A DNA stretch of 64,000 bases from Trematomus loennbergii (lineage: Eukaryota; Chordata; Actinopteri; Perciformes; Nototheniidae): NCBI GenBank assembly GCA_012861695.1, contig JAAOOA010000056.1:8407207-8471206 (forward strand). Reading direction: 5' to 3'. The notes under the pieces were generated by a model. It was not told the DNA's origin and did not search any database. It was given only the letters and a program-made list of their open reading frames with translations. The translations under genes were made by a program, and so were the position numbers. Positions 19,601 through 33,228 of this stretch are shown one piece after another (positions within the stretch are counted from its first letter, which is position 1; each line of letters opens with the position of its first letter).

Positions 19601-20266
19601 AGCAAGGCTAATACACACAGGCATACAGCCTAAACACAACATACACAAGCTTTAGGGACCTCTTCCTGCCCCCCCCCCTTCCCCACTGACAGAGACTGCT
19701 GTGTGTCTGGATTAAAGGGCTCTACGTTAGGAGTGGATAGTTCCCTTCCTGTGTGACACGTAGCCGCTGTCACTGTTGAGATGGACCATGCAACACCAGC
19801 TCCCCACCTGACTTCCTGTTTGCCTTGTGTAAAGTCAGACAACATGGGATCGTTCACACAGTGACATGAGATATGATGATGAAATCCCACGATGTGACAA
19901 TATACCGTGATGTTCTCTCGCTGAATCCCTGATGGCAGTGTTGTTTGGCTCTGAGCATGCATGGCTGCTTTTCAATGAGCAGGGGACTATGTGTATACTC
20001 TATGCAAAAAGGGAGGGGGGAGGTTACCTTTCGAGTGTGTGTTTGCATGTGAGCACTTTTTCCAGTACAGCTGCAATGATTAAATGATTAGTTATCACAA
20101 ATATTTCCCAGGGGAAATGGGATACATTTAATGAATTGAAATACAGTTGAATTAACTCATTTATTAAGCATTAGAAGTTAAAGTAATAATGTGCCACAAA
20201 AAAGTGAAAAAGAACAGAAATCTAATAAAAGACAACTTTTAAATAAATATAATTTAAAAAGTTATA
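16602..20266. other. Noncoding, AT-rich; possible constrained block at 18370-18710
   Basis: Most of this interval is very AT-rich with short homopolymers and a (TATG)n run near 19193-19212 that forms a small inverted repeat with ACATACATAC downstream. The block 18370-18710 differs: balanced composition, no repeats, a GC-rich GCGCGTCCGGGGCGGCGCG centre and an adjacent TTAATTA. It reads like a possible conserved noncoding element, but this is only an impression without an alignment. Confidence 0.35.
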
Positions 20267-20654
20267 TTAAAGGTGGGGTAGGTAAGTTTGAGAAACCGGC
20301 TCGAGATACACTTTTTGTTATATTCCATGGAATGCTCTTAACATCCCGATAGCAATGAATATCTTAAATGCTTTGACAAAAAATCCATAAAAAATGTAAT
20401 CTGTGGAAGCCGTAGTACTGTAAAAAGCACAACCAGTTATTTTAGCCGGCCCGGCTAAAATAACTGGATGGCCTACCTGCCTGTCAGCCTTCCATCTGTG
20501 CACAAACTTATCTCGTGCCCTCATTGGTCATGTGCGCGTTCGTGTGTGTTGGAGGAGGGGCTCTGTAAGGAAGTGGCAGATTTTTCCGGTTGCGTATTTT
20601 CAAATTCTAGCGATCTCGAGCTGGTTTCTCCAAAATTACCTACCCCACCTTTAA
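20267..20654. mobile_element. TTAA-flanked MITE, complete copy
   Basis: A 388-bp unit bounded on both sides by TTAA. The left end TTAAAGGTGGGGTAGGTAA is matched in inverted orientation by the right end TTACCTACCCCACCTTTAA, and similarity extends through about 43 bp (GAGAAACC.GCTCGAGAT) with a few mismatches. At its centre is a perfect 35-base palindrome (20433-20467) whose 17-base arms read CCAGTTATTTTAGCCGG. No protein is encoded. TTAA at both edges would suit a piggyBac-type target site, but the termini are not ones I can assign with certainty. A second truncated copy in opposite orientation lies at 26718-27005. Confidence 0.82.
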
Positions 20655-21333
<679 letters not shown>

Positions 21334-21476
21334 AGAGTGATAATTCTGCTGAGAGGCAGGCAGACAGTAGGGGAGGGTGGGAGGAGGAGGAAGAGGAGGA
21401 GGACTGAAGACAATGTGAGCGCTGCAGTATGATCCTGTATCCATCAGGCAGTCACTGCCACTTCAAATGCAAGCAC

Positions 21477-21478
<2 letters not shown>

Positions 21479-21520
<42 letters not shown>
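21479..21520. repeat. (CA)n microsatellite
   Basis: A short pure CA tract about 150 bp downstream of the GT tract. Confidence 0.95.
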
Positions 21521-21523
<3 letters not shown>

Positions 21524-21690
21524 AAATGGCCTCAATCACTGTAGCACACAGTCCACAGTTTCTCATTCCAGATGGGATTATGATGTTATTACTGCGCGAT
21601 TACACCACGTAACTACATTAGCAACAGAACACAACCTGGGACTTCTCAATCAGTCACCTTCCCTTTTATAACAAGAGGACTTTTCAACAG

Positions 21691-21852
<162 letters not shown>

Positions 21853-21907
21853 GCCCTGAACCTACAACAGCAGGAGCCCCCCTTCATCCTCTCTGCTGCT
21901 GCTGCTG

Positions 21908-22286
21908 AATTAGCCGTCATAAGCATATTTTAACAATATTTCCCCTGCCTTTTTGTGTCTCTGATTTCATGTTGTGACACAACAAGATTTGTGTTGTGTC
22001 GGGAGCCAGCTGCAGATGGATGTTGCTGGGCCCAGCTGAGAGCAGCGGCGCTAAAATAGCATGAATGATTACCGGTGTGGGTGGATCCCGCCTCACTTCC
22101 CCTCCCCACCCAATGGAATTTGACAAGATGTAAAAGGAAAGGTGGTTAAAAGAGTAGAAGAAGAGGGCGGCAATATGAGAGCAAATGTAAAAGAGCAGAG
22201 GAGGGGAAGGTAGTGAAACCAGGAAATAGCTAGATCCAAAAGCTGTTTCAGATTGAGTAATCAAGATAGAGAGCGAGAAGATGCAC
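21908..22286. other. Noncoding, mixed composition
   Basis: Unique-looking sequence with CAGCTG motifs at 22008-22013 and 22034-22039. It contains no gene. Confidence 0.4.
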
Positions 22287-22332
22287 TTTCCCCGATGATA
22301 GAGAAAAAGAACATTCTCTATCATCGGGGAAA
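22287..22332. other. Perfect 19-bp inverted repeat with 8-nt loop
   Basis: Bases 22287-22305 (TTTCCCCGATGATAGAGAA) and 22314-22332 are exact reverse complements separated by AAAGAACA. A further 5-bp pair (TGCAC at 22282-22286 with GTGCA at 22338-22342) would extend the stem across a 5-nt bulge on one side. Transcribed from either strand it would form a short hairpin of about 46 nt. It is not inside any repeat I recognise. The stem is shorter than is usual for a vertebrate pre-miRNA. Confidence 0.9.
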
Positions 22333-24187
<1,855 letters not shown>

Positions 24188-25743
24188 CGGGTGTGGGTGT
24201 AGATCACATTTCAAGAATGCAGTGCTGCATTTGAGTAGTGTGTATGTGTGTGTGCTTGAGGGGCTATCAGTGTGTTTTCATATATTGTGTACAGCTGAGT
24301 AGATCATATATCTTGAAGGATGTAAAGATGTACTAAACAGAAGTGTGTATGTGTTTGTGTATGTGCAACGTTATGTTTTCAGGAAGTAGCGATGCATTTT
24401 AGCGCTCATGACACTCATCGGCCAGCGTGTAAGTGTGTGTATTTCTGTATACAATGCTCAGGGAGCCCCCATGGCGCTCCGGGGGCTGCATGTATATATA
24501 TAAAGCTCTGCCGTAACAATTCAAGGGCTCTTGGCTGATAAAATGTCTGTGTGTCTTAACTCGCTGCTACATCACAGTCAGCAACATGGCCTCACTCTCA
24601 CTGCATGCTGAGTAAACAAGCCTGACCTCTGCACAACACCAGCAATAACAGTGACAATCATTACGCATGACTTGGGTTTACAATAAGCTGGAGTTCATTT
24701 AACAGCGGTGTTTTACAAGAAATCTGTGTAGTGTCATGCATTTAATGCCTGGAACACATGTGAAATGTGGGGGGATAACATTAGATGTGGATGTAGACGC
24801 CGTGATGTCACACATGTGGAGTTCAGACAGACAAAGCTTGAAATGCTCTCACGTAGGCAATGATGTTGTGTATGTTTAGTGTTTTAATTTTGAATGGGAG
24901 ATAGCGACACAGTGGCAGACATACTTACATATGAATGTGAGGCTTATAGAGTGGTGCAGGAATGAGTCTTAAAACCTGGGAATTAGTTTGCATTTTACCC
25001 GGTTGGTTCCCTCTTCTTGATGTCAAATGTTTTTTAAACGTGTTATAAGATATGTGGTTAATATAAGTTTAAGAGATTTTCACGTTTTATTCCACAACAT
25101 AAAATGCGTCAGTAAACACGCCACTCGTGAACGCCAGAAGTTACTTTGTTTCACAAATACGGCGTGTGTGACTAAATGAGACTGCTAAACATTCTCACGC
25201 CAACATTAGCCGTCTTTAGCTTAGCTGTGATGTTGTTCATAGCCTAACCTTAGCTTTTTACTTCTGCCGATTACATTTATACTTAAAAAATCTTTACATT
25301 TGTTTTAATTTGTGGAGATATCTGTTGAACTACGTATAATTATCATCGACATGTGTTTGCTCTGGTACACCCTGGAAGTATTTTTTTTAATACTCCAACA
25401 ATCCAATAGAAAGATCCCACTCCATGTTGTTGAGGGAGCCCTTGCGTTGCTAACTTCCGGGTCCACCCACAACACGTGCTCACCACTCTATGAGAACCAA
25501 TGCCAATCCTGTTATTAATTAATGATGTTGAAGCAAAAATGTTATCTATTTCACAGCAAAATGCAAGATAGAAATGAGTGCAGCAGTAATGTTTATGCCT
25601 ACATCACACATTATATTGAACTGAAAGGGAACATTTCACAGATAACTTTCATCTTTATATCTTAAGTTGACATTTTGCTTTTACTGGTATACATTTCTAT
25701 ATTTTTACGTTTTAAAATGCCACACTTTCACTTGTAGGAAGTA
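24188..25743. other. Noncoding stretch, probable old repeat debris at 25080-25500
   Basis: No gene. The part 25080-25500 includes CTTCCGGGTCCACCCACAACACG and GTTAGC-type motifs often seen in fish repeats, but I cannot define ends. A short TGTG-rich area precedes it. Confidence 0.4.
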
Positions 25744-25918
25744 CAGAGCCGGCCCGACCATTAAGCGACATAAGCGGCCGCTTAGGGCCCCGCAGCCACT
25801 AAGGGGCCCCCTAACAAAAAAATGAAAATAAAAAGATCTCAGTAGGCCTACACCGTCGCCGTGATAAGTATGTTTAATTAATTGTGTTAATATGCCTAGA
25901 TTGCCTACTCTCAAAGTC

Positions 25919-25953
25919 ATGTATTATATTATTGAGTCAATAATATAATACAT
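25919..25953. repeat. 35-bp AT palindrome inside the hAT element
   Basis: ATGTATTATATTATTGA and its exact reverse complement are separated by a single G. It is a 17-bp-arm near-perfect palindrome able to extrude as a cruciform. Confidence 0.93.
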
Positions 25954-26717
25954 TAACCGTGCTTTACCTGAACCTCATCATGACACTAGAGAGGACGGCA
26001 GGATTGTAATTTCCCGTGTTCAGTGAATGCAACAGAGGCAAGACACCAGACCAACCAGAGAGTTGAATGGAAATAAACATCTGTCTTATTGGCTGACAGG
26101 TACCTATCCTGTGAGCTGTGACAATGTTTAAAATAAACTGTCAGTCGGACTCAGAGTTTTTGAAGATGGACATAAGAACATTTTTCTTAAAAAAGACAAA
26201 AATTCTCAAGTGGTGGCTCACACAACAACCCCAGAGCCACCACTTGAGCCAGGTAAACAAGGTATGTAAATGTCAGTAAACTTCCAAGTTATGCGAACAT
26301 GTAAGCAAAGCATAAATTACAGCTGCGTTGACGTTACTTTGAATCGCGGGGGTAAGCTAAACCGTTAGCAAGTAGCTATAGCTAGCCAGAGATATTAAAT
26401 AAACACTTTGTCATACAATCGAAATGTAATGTTTTTTAGCGTTACCTGGTGATTTCAAAGAAAGCTCTCTGGGAAATGTTGACTTACTGTTCGACATGAA
26501 GCTAGAAGCTACCTTACAGTACACAGTTGATCCGGAGTCCTGTCAGTTAAAGTGTTTCATAGTTAGCTTAGCTAAGTATCAACCTAGCACTGAAATATAT
26601 GGATGTTATGTGACAGTATTTCTGAAAAAGTCAGCTGAAATGGTGGCATAGTTGCCACTGCTTTACGTGTCAACAGCATGTTTGAACATATTTGCAGCAG
26701 TAAATGTGGCTGTTTGT

Positions 26718-27005
26718 GCACGAGATAAGTTTGTGCACAGATGGAAGGCTGACAGGCAGGTAGGCCATCCAGTTATTTTAGCCGGGCCGGCTAAAATTAT
26801 TGGTCGTGCTTTTTACAGTACTACGGTACTACGGTAGGTACTACGGTAGTACTACGGTACTACTACAATGATGAATTTTTGTTATGGATTTTTTGTCAAA
26901 GCACTTAAGATATTCATTGCTATCGGGATGTTAAGAGCATTCCATGGAATATAACAAAAAGTGTATCTCGAGCCGGTTTCTCAAACTTACCTACCCCACC
27001 TTTAA
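26718..27005. mobile_element. Truncated inverted copy of the TTAA MITE
   Basis: From GCACGAGATAAG to the terminal CCTACCCCACCTTTAA this matches the reverse complement of the element at 20267-20654, including the TTTTAGCC.GGCTAAAAT palindrome, the CCATGGAATATAACAAAAAG block and the GAGCCGGTTTCTC terminus. The other end (about 100 bp) is missing. Compared with the complete copy, it carries an extra tandem array at 26816-26866 and substitutions in the palindrome arm. Confidence 0.85.
26816..26866. repeat. TACTACGG-based minisatellite within the MITE
   Basis: Several imperfect copies of TACTACGG/TACTACGGTA follow one another. The complete MITE copy at 20.3 kb has only one corresponding unit (CCGTAGTA on its plus strand), so the array arose by local expansion. 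Confidence 0.85.
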
Positions 27006-27239
27006 CTTCAATATTTAAAATAAAATCTTCCCGGGGAGCATGCCCCCGGACCCCCCTAGAGGAGGTTAGGTCCACGGTGTTTACATGCTTATTTATACAA
27101 TATGTGTGCTTATGCTAACATCATAAGACAAAAGTTGGTTCCGTGTTGTGTGTAGTGAGAACGCGCTAGAGTGAGGGGGGCCCCCAAGCCAAAGCTTGCT
27201 TAGGGCCCCCAAAAGTCTAGGGCCGGCCCTGAGGAAGTA

Positions 27240-27580
27240 TGATCACGGTACATTTGTACTTTTACTGATGTAAATGATCTGAACACTTCTTCACCTACTA
27301 CTCCCAGTGACGAAACACTCTTCACAAAAGACATTAATCCATAACTATGTAACACATGACCAGATGTATTGGCAGAGTAACCACAGACCAAACATTTGTA
27401 CACCTTTGGGCTTTCACATTTATCTTTCCATGCCTTTCTAGATTTTCCAGTCCTGCAAGGGAGTTACTTTAACCCTTTTATGGCTGGCATTCAGCTTGTG
27501 GGTCCTAATTAATAAAAAAATACCAGCTCAATTATTTTTGTATAGCTTATTTTGGGAGTGAATCCAGTTTAGGGAGTTTG
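27240..27580. other. Noncoding stretch, nothing recognisable
   Basis: No gene or named repeat seen between the hAT element and the LINE tail. Confidence 0.4.
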
Positions 27581-27659
27581 CAGGTCTCCCTTGAAAAAGA
27601 GATCTATGATCTCAATGGGACCATCTGGTTAAATAAAGGTTTGAAATTAAATTAAATTA
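27581..27659 (+). mobile_element. LINE-type 3' tail fragment
   Basis: The string GAAAAAGAGATCTATGATCTC, then AATGGGACCATCTGGTTAAA and TAAAGGTTTGAAATTAAATT, is the kind of 3' terminus (hairpin-like GATCTATGATC followed by a short A/T-rich repeat) that I know from abundant fish non-LTR retrotransposons. Only this terminal piece is recognisable. A weaker similar string lies near 19080-19115. Confidence 0.55.
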
Positions 27660-28100
27660 GAGCAATTAGCAGCAACCCAATGTGTCCTAACACTTGTAGA
27701 AAATGTCATTGCATTTTGAGTTGAGTTGTTGCTGTTATTTTGTTTGTCATTGTTAAAAGTGTATGTGTGGAACAGGATTTAGAACCTGCTTGGCTGAAAA
27801 TAAAGTAGTTAGGCATGCTATAGTCATGCATTCCAGCTGTATTAGAAAAGCAAGGGACATCTGACAAGAAGAGGTGGTAACAATGTAGCATACATGTTTG
27901 ACTACCATTTAATTTATTTCAGGTATTTCCCATATAAAACACTCATCAGTACCTGTGACAGGACAAAATGAGACAATACGCTGGGAGAATAACAATTAAT
28001 CCATGTTGGGGGAAAAGAGAGTGGGTTTGTCCATCAACTAGTGAAGAGAGTGAAGGCTCCAATAATATATCTTGTTTCAACCTAAAAAATACATACTTTG
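27660..28100. other. Noncoding stretch, nothing recognisable
   Basis: No gene or named repeat seen. Confidence 0.4.
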
Positions 28101-28430
28101 TCTATGTGTGTCTGTAGATTTCTCCTAAATTCACCTGAAGTTGGCATTAGAAAATGTCTCATTTGCATATTTAAACATTATATTTCAGAGAAGTTGTTAT
28201 TAAAAAAAAGGTCTTATTGTAAACAACCACATGAGATGTTTCCCATACTGTGAGCCAATCATTTCCACTTTAGAAATTATATAAAAATATTCCTATCTAT
28301 ATTCTGAGTGGTTTATTACAGGGGGGGTTGTCGACCTTATTTATATAACATTGTATCCCTAAAAACACACCAGATTTTATAACATTTCATATACACTAAT
28401 GTTTCTCTATTTAAATTAGCTTTTGTGTTG
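28101..28430. repeat. Dispersed repeat, copy 1 of a local family
   Basis: Shared blocks in the same order with 61146-61520: CTGTAGATTTCT.CTA.ATTCA, a GCATATTTAAA block, a TATATTCTGA block, a TTATATAACATT block and CCTAAAAACA. A shorter partial copy lies at 47864-47960 (TCTGTAAATTTCTCAGAAATTC) and another near 23090. I do not know the family and see no termini or coding sequence. Confidence 0.55.
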
Positions 28431-29781
28431 CAACAGGGTGGAGAAAGGAGACTAATCCTCAGATCTATATAATAACACTGTGTTGACAAAGAGTACATTA
28501 ACATTGACTTTCATCATTGAATCCCTTGCTTTTTTCCTTGACATCGTTTAAAATGTAACCATAACTCTGAATAAGTCGTCACAGTGGACATTCTCGATGT
28601 CTTTTCGCACTTTGTGTGACTCCCCAGCAGTATCAACAACTTTTCGCTGATAATAGCAGATAGTTCCATTTAATGCGGGAGAATCCATTCAGCCGAGGAA
28701 AAGGGGTGTCCGGAAATAAGAAAATAACTCACGACGGGAATTAGCTTACATTAATATAGAAGTATTTACTCTGATTCAAATCACGCATATAACTCTCTAT
28801 GTTAATAATCAACACGAAATATATCGGTGATATAACGAAAATCGCCGGTAAGGATAATTGCCCACCCCCGCGGGACAAAGTGGACTCGCCCTACTCAATC
28901 ATGCACTTCAGCATACACTGCAAAGAGCATGCTTTCACCTTTAGGATTGTCTCTGCTTCTTGAAGTCACCCTGGATTATTCTTTTGGATAAAGCAGGTAC
29001 GCACATCTATTTTCTCTCTTTATATTCGCATACAGACTCAACCGGAACACCCCGTGTGTTCTGAATGGGCTGTAGGTGGGGGCGATAGTCCGATAGTCTT
29101 GATGTATAAATAGGTTTCATGCAGACAAGGGTGTAGTGGTTGACAAATACATCTGTTATCACGTCCTGTCGGCGATCATATCAAGCAGGCACCAGAGCCA
29201 GAAGTGTGTAAAGGTAAACATTTGTAATGTCCATGTTTCATCATAGCAGTTTAAGTATGTATATGCGAGTCACCATACTTCATCAAGCTTTAAAAAACTG
29301 CCTTAAGTCCGTTTTTAGAATAAGAACATGTAATAATAAAGTGAGAAAAGCTGGAGTCATGTCCTCTCTGGGGTTAAACAAACTTTCCACAAGCTTATCT
29401 TCTCCTTGAGGATCTATTGTATTTTTTATTTTTTGGAAAACCCACTCAATCACCGCATTCACACAGATTTGTGGTGACAATACGAGTGCGAGTACAATTA
29501 AAAGAGAAACGAAAAGAAGACAGATCAGAGTAGAAAACATCCAAGAGATGGATAAACAGTTCCTCTTTTTTTTTTAAAGAATGTTTCATACACACGGAGG
29601 CAGACACTCAGGGTGGAGGTGGACGGTAGGGAGGGGGGGATATCCATATTAGGAGGACGTGTCCTACATAATAGACATGGCACACAACTGCCACTGAGCA
29701 AGGCACAGGTGCCAGCAGCAGCCAGCCGGAACTTCTCTCTTCAATGTCAAAGATATGAGGATCTGAAACCACTGGAACATT

Positions 29782-29784
<3 letters not shown>
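28431..29784. other. Noncoding; weak exon candidate ending at 28996
   Basis: Composition becomes more balanced here, with CCCACCCCCGCGGGAC near 28862-28876 and an AAGCAG|GTACGC donor-like junction at 28996/28997. This could be an alternative untranslated first exon but nothing beyond the donor supports it. Confidence 0.2.
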
Positions 29785-29823
<39 letters not shown>

Positions 29824-29838
29824 CGCGTGTATGTGCGC
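29785..29838. repeat. (GT)n microsatellite with CGCG tail
   Basis: A GT tract followed by ACGCGCGTGTATGTGCGC. The alternating purine-pyrimidine run has Z-DNA-forming potential. Confidence 0.93.
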
Positions 29839-29911
29839 ATTTTTCTCTTCCTTTCAATCCCTGTGCCGATTCAAGCTCAAACAGCTAATCTGCATGCGGT
29901 GTGTGTGTTTG

Positions 29912-30104
29912 GAAAGGGGGGGGCGGGGGGTGGAAACAACGGGCGAGGGATGAGTTGAGTAAATGGTGTTGGTAGTGGTGGTGGTGGGGGGTCGTGTGTG
30001 AGGAGGGGGGGGGGGGCATGCATGTAACTTTTTTTTTCCTCCCCAAATGATGATGTACCTACAGGATGTGAGCCGACACAATAGCTGCGACTGGGGGGGG
30101 GGGG
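29912..30104. repeat. Cluster of three long G-tracts
   Basis: G-rich runs at 29916-29930 (G8-C-G6), 30005-30016 (G12) and 30093-30104 (G12), with GGTGGTGGTGG between them. There is enough clustered G on the plus strand for G-quadruplex formation. Homopolymer lengths are likely to be imprecise in the assembly. Confidence 0.85.
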
Positions 30105-30175
30105 CAATCCGAGTGACGTTTTCTCTTTAACTCCACTATCAGACGTGTTGCCTTTACGTGCAGGTGACTGGAACG

Positions 30176-30342
<167 letters not shown>

Positions 30343-30630
30343 CAAAGTAGGCTAGCGCGATCGCAGGCTGTGTGTGGCACCAACACGTCTTTTTGCGCAC
30401 AGGATATACCATTGCGCATGTATGGTGGTGGGACTGCTCAGGGGTATGGGCCGGGGGCAATTGTTCTTCTGGACACTTTAAACCCACACACACATCAACA
30501 AAGCAGCTGATCCTGCTGATAGAACGCAATGGAGACGAAACACATACACACACTGTTAAAATGTGAGATGTGTGTGCACTCAGGTTCAGTGACAAGGACA
30601 AACTTTTCTGCTTCTCCTTTTTTATCCTGT

Positions 30631-30662
30631 CCACACACACACACGCACACACGCACACACAG
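30631..30662. repeat. Short (CA)n with CG variants
   Basis: CACACACGCACACACGCACACA, a short imperfect CA run. Confidence 0.85.
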
Positions 30663-31309
30663 GGTTTCTTTCCATTTGTGGTGATGCATTCATGGACGGC
30701 TATAAACTCCGACACTTCCACGATTGAATCGCACGAGCAGACATACTGTGACATGTTAGATTATCACATGAGTTTCGTCATAAGACCCTATTTGAGCCTA
30801 CCTACAGTAGTGCACTTTCTTTTAAGTGAGGGAAGTATGGGAAACTGATGATTGTCAATCAATGTCATTGTGGATTAACTCAGATTTCTCTAAGAAAACA
30901 TGCAGTATAGGCTAGTTTCAATTTAGGCAACCCTACTATTATATCATAATATTGACACACCCAAATATGTATTTAATGACACATAGGCTAGGCCAATCTG
31001 ATATGATTATACTGTATGTTTATCGTTATTCCAGTTTGTTCATCATAATCACAGTTATCGTAAAACTTTTTCTATAGAGACTTCATCGATAAACTACAAA
31101 AACAACTTAATGTTTATTTTCACTAACAATTACTTTGCCTACTATACATTTCATTCATGTAGTAACAGAGTCGAAAGTGATATCTCAAAATCGATTGAAA
31201 CGCTCTATGAGAGGAACAATATATAATGTTGGTCATTTTTGTAAATTAAACGAGATTAAAATAGCTGAGCTATCTTTTTTTTAATCGACTAATCTGAATC
31301 GCGACATTT
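30663..31309. other. Noncoding stretch, nothing recognisable
   Basis: AT-rich between the short CA run and the candidate first exon. No TATA box or other element that I would defend. Confidence 0.4.
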
Positions 31310-33175
<1,866 letters not shown>

Positions 33176-33228
33176 GGGAGGGAGGAAGGGAGGGAGGGGG
33201 GATAGGGAGGGAGGGAGGGAGGAAGAGA
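33176..33228. repeat. (GGGA)n purine repeat
   Basis: An imperfect GGGA/GGAGG array on the plus strand. Confidence 0.88.

Larger units (their letters stand above)
25744..27231. mobile_element. hAT-type DNA transposon with exact 8-bp TSD
   Basis: The left end is CAGAGCCGGCCC and the right end is GGGCCGGCCCTG, imperfect inverted termini. Exact 8-bp direct repeats AGGAAGTA flank both sides (25736-25743 and 27232-27239). Both features are diagnostic of hAT elements. Subterminal GGGGCCC/GGGCCCC blocks occur near both ends. A short open stretch at about 26166-26210 reads MDIRTFFLKK and may be the remnant N-terminus of a hAT-type transposase; no DDE/RNase-H core or dimerisation domain is present, so the copy is nonautonomous. 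It contains a 35-bp palindrome (25919-25953) and a nested MITE fragment (26718-27005). Confidence 0.88.

Noticed and set aside
22287..22332. Bacterial-type terminator or classic miRNA precursor
   Set aside because: The sequence is eukaryotic, the stem is not followed by a U-run with context, and 19 bp with an 8-nt loop is shorter than a typical pre-miRNA stem.
28860..29000. Alternative first exon ending at AAGCAG|GTACGC
   Set aside because: Only a donor-like junction supports it; the 31.7-kb candidate has a better donor and CpG context, so it is mentioned only as a weak possibility.
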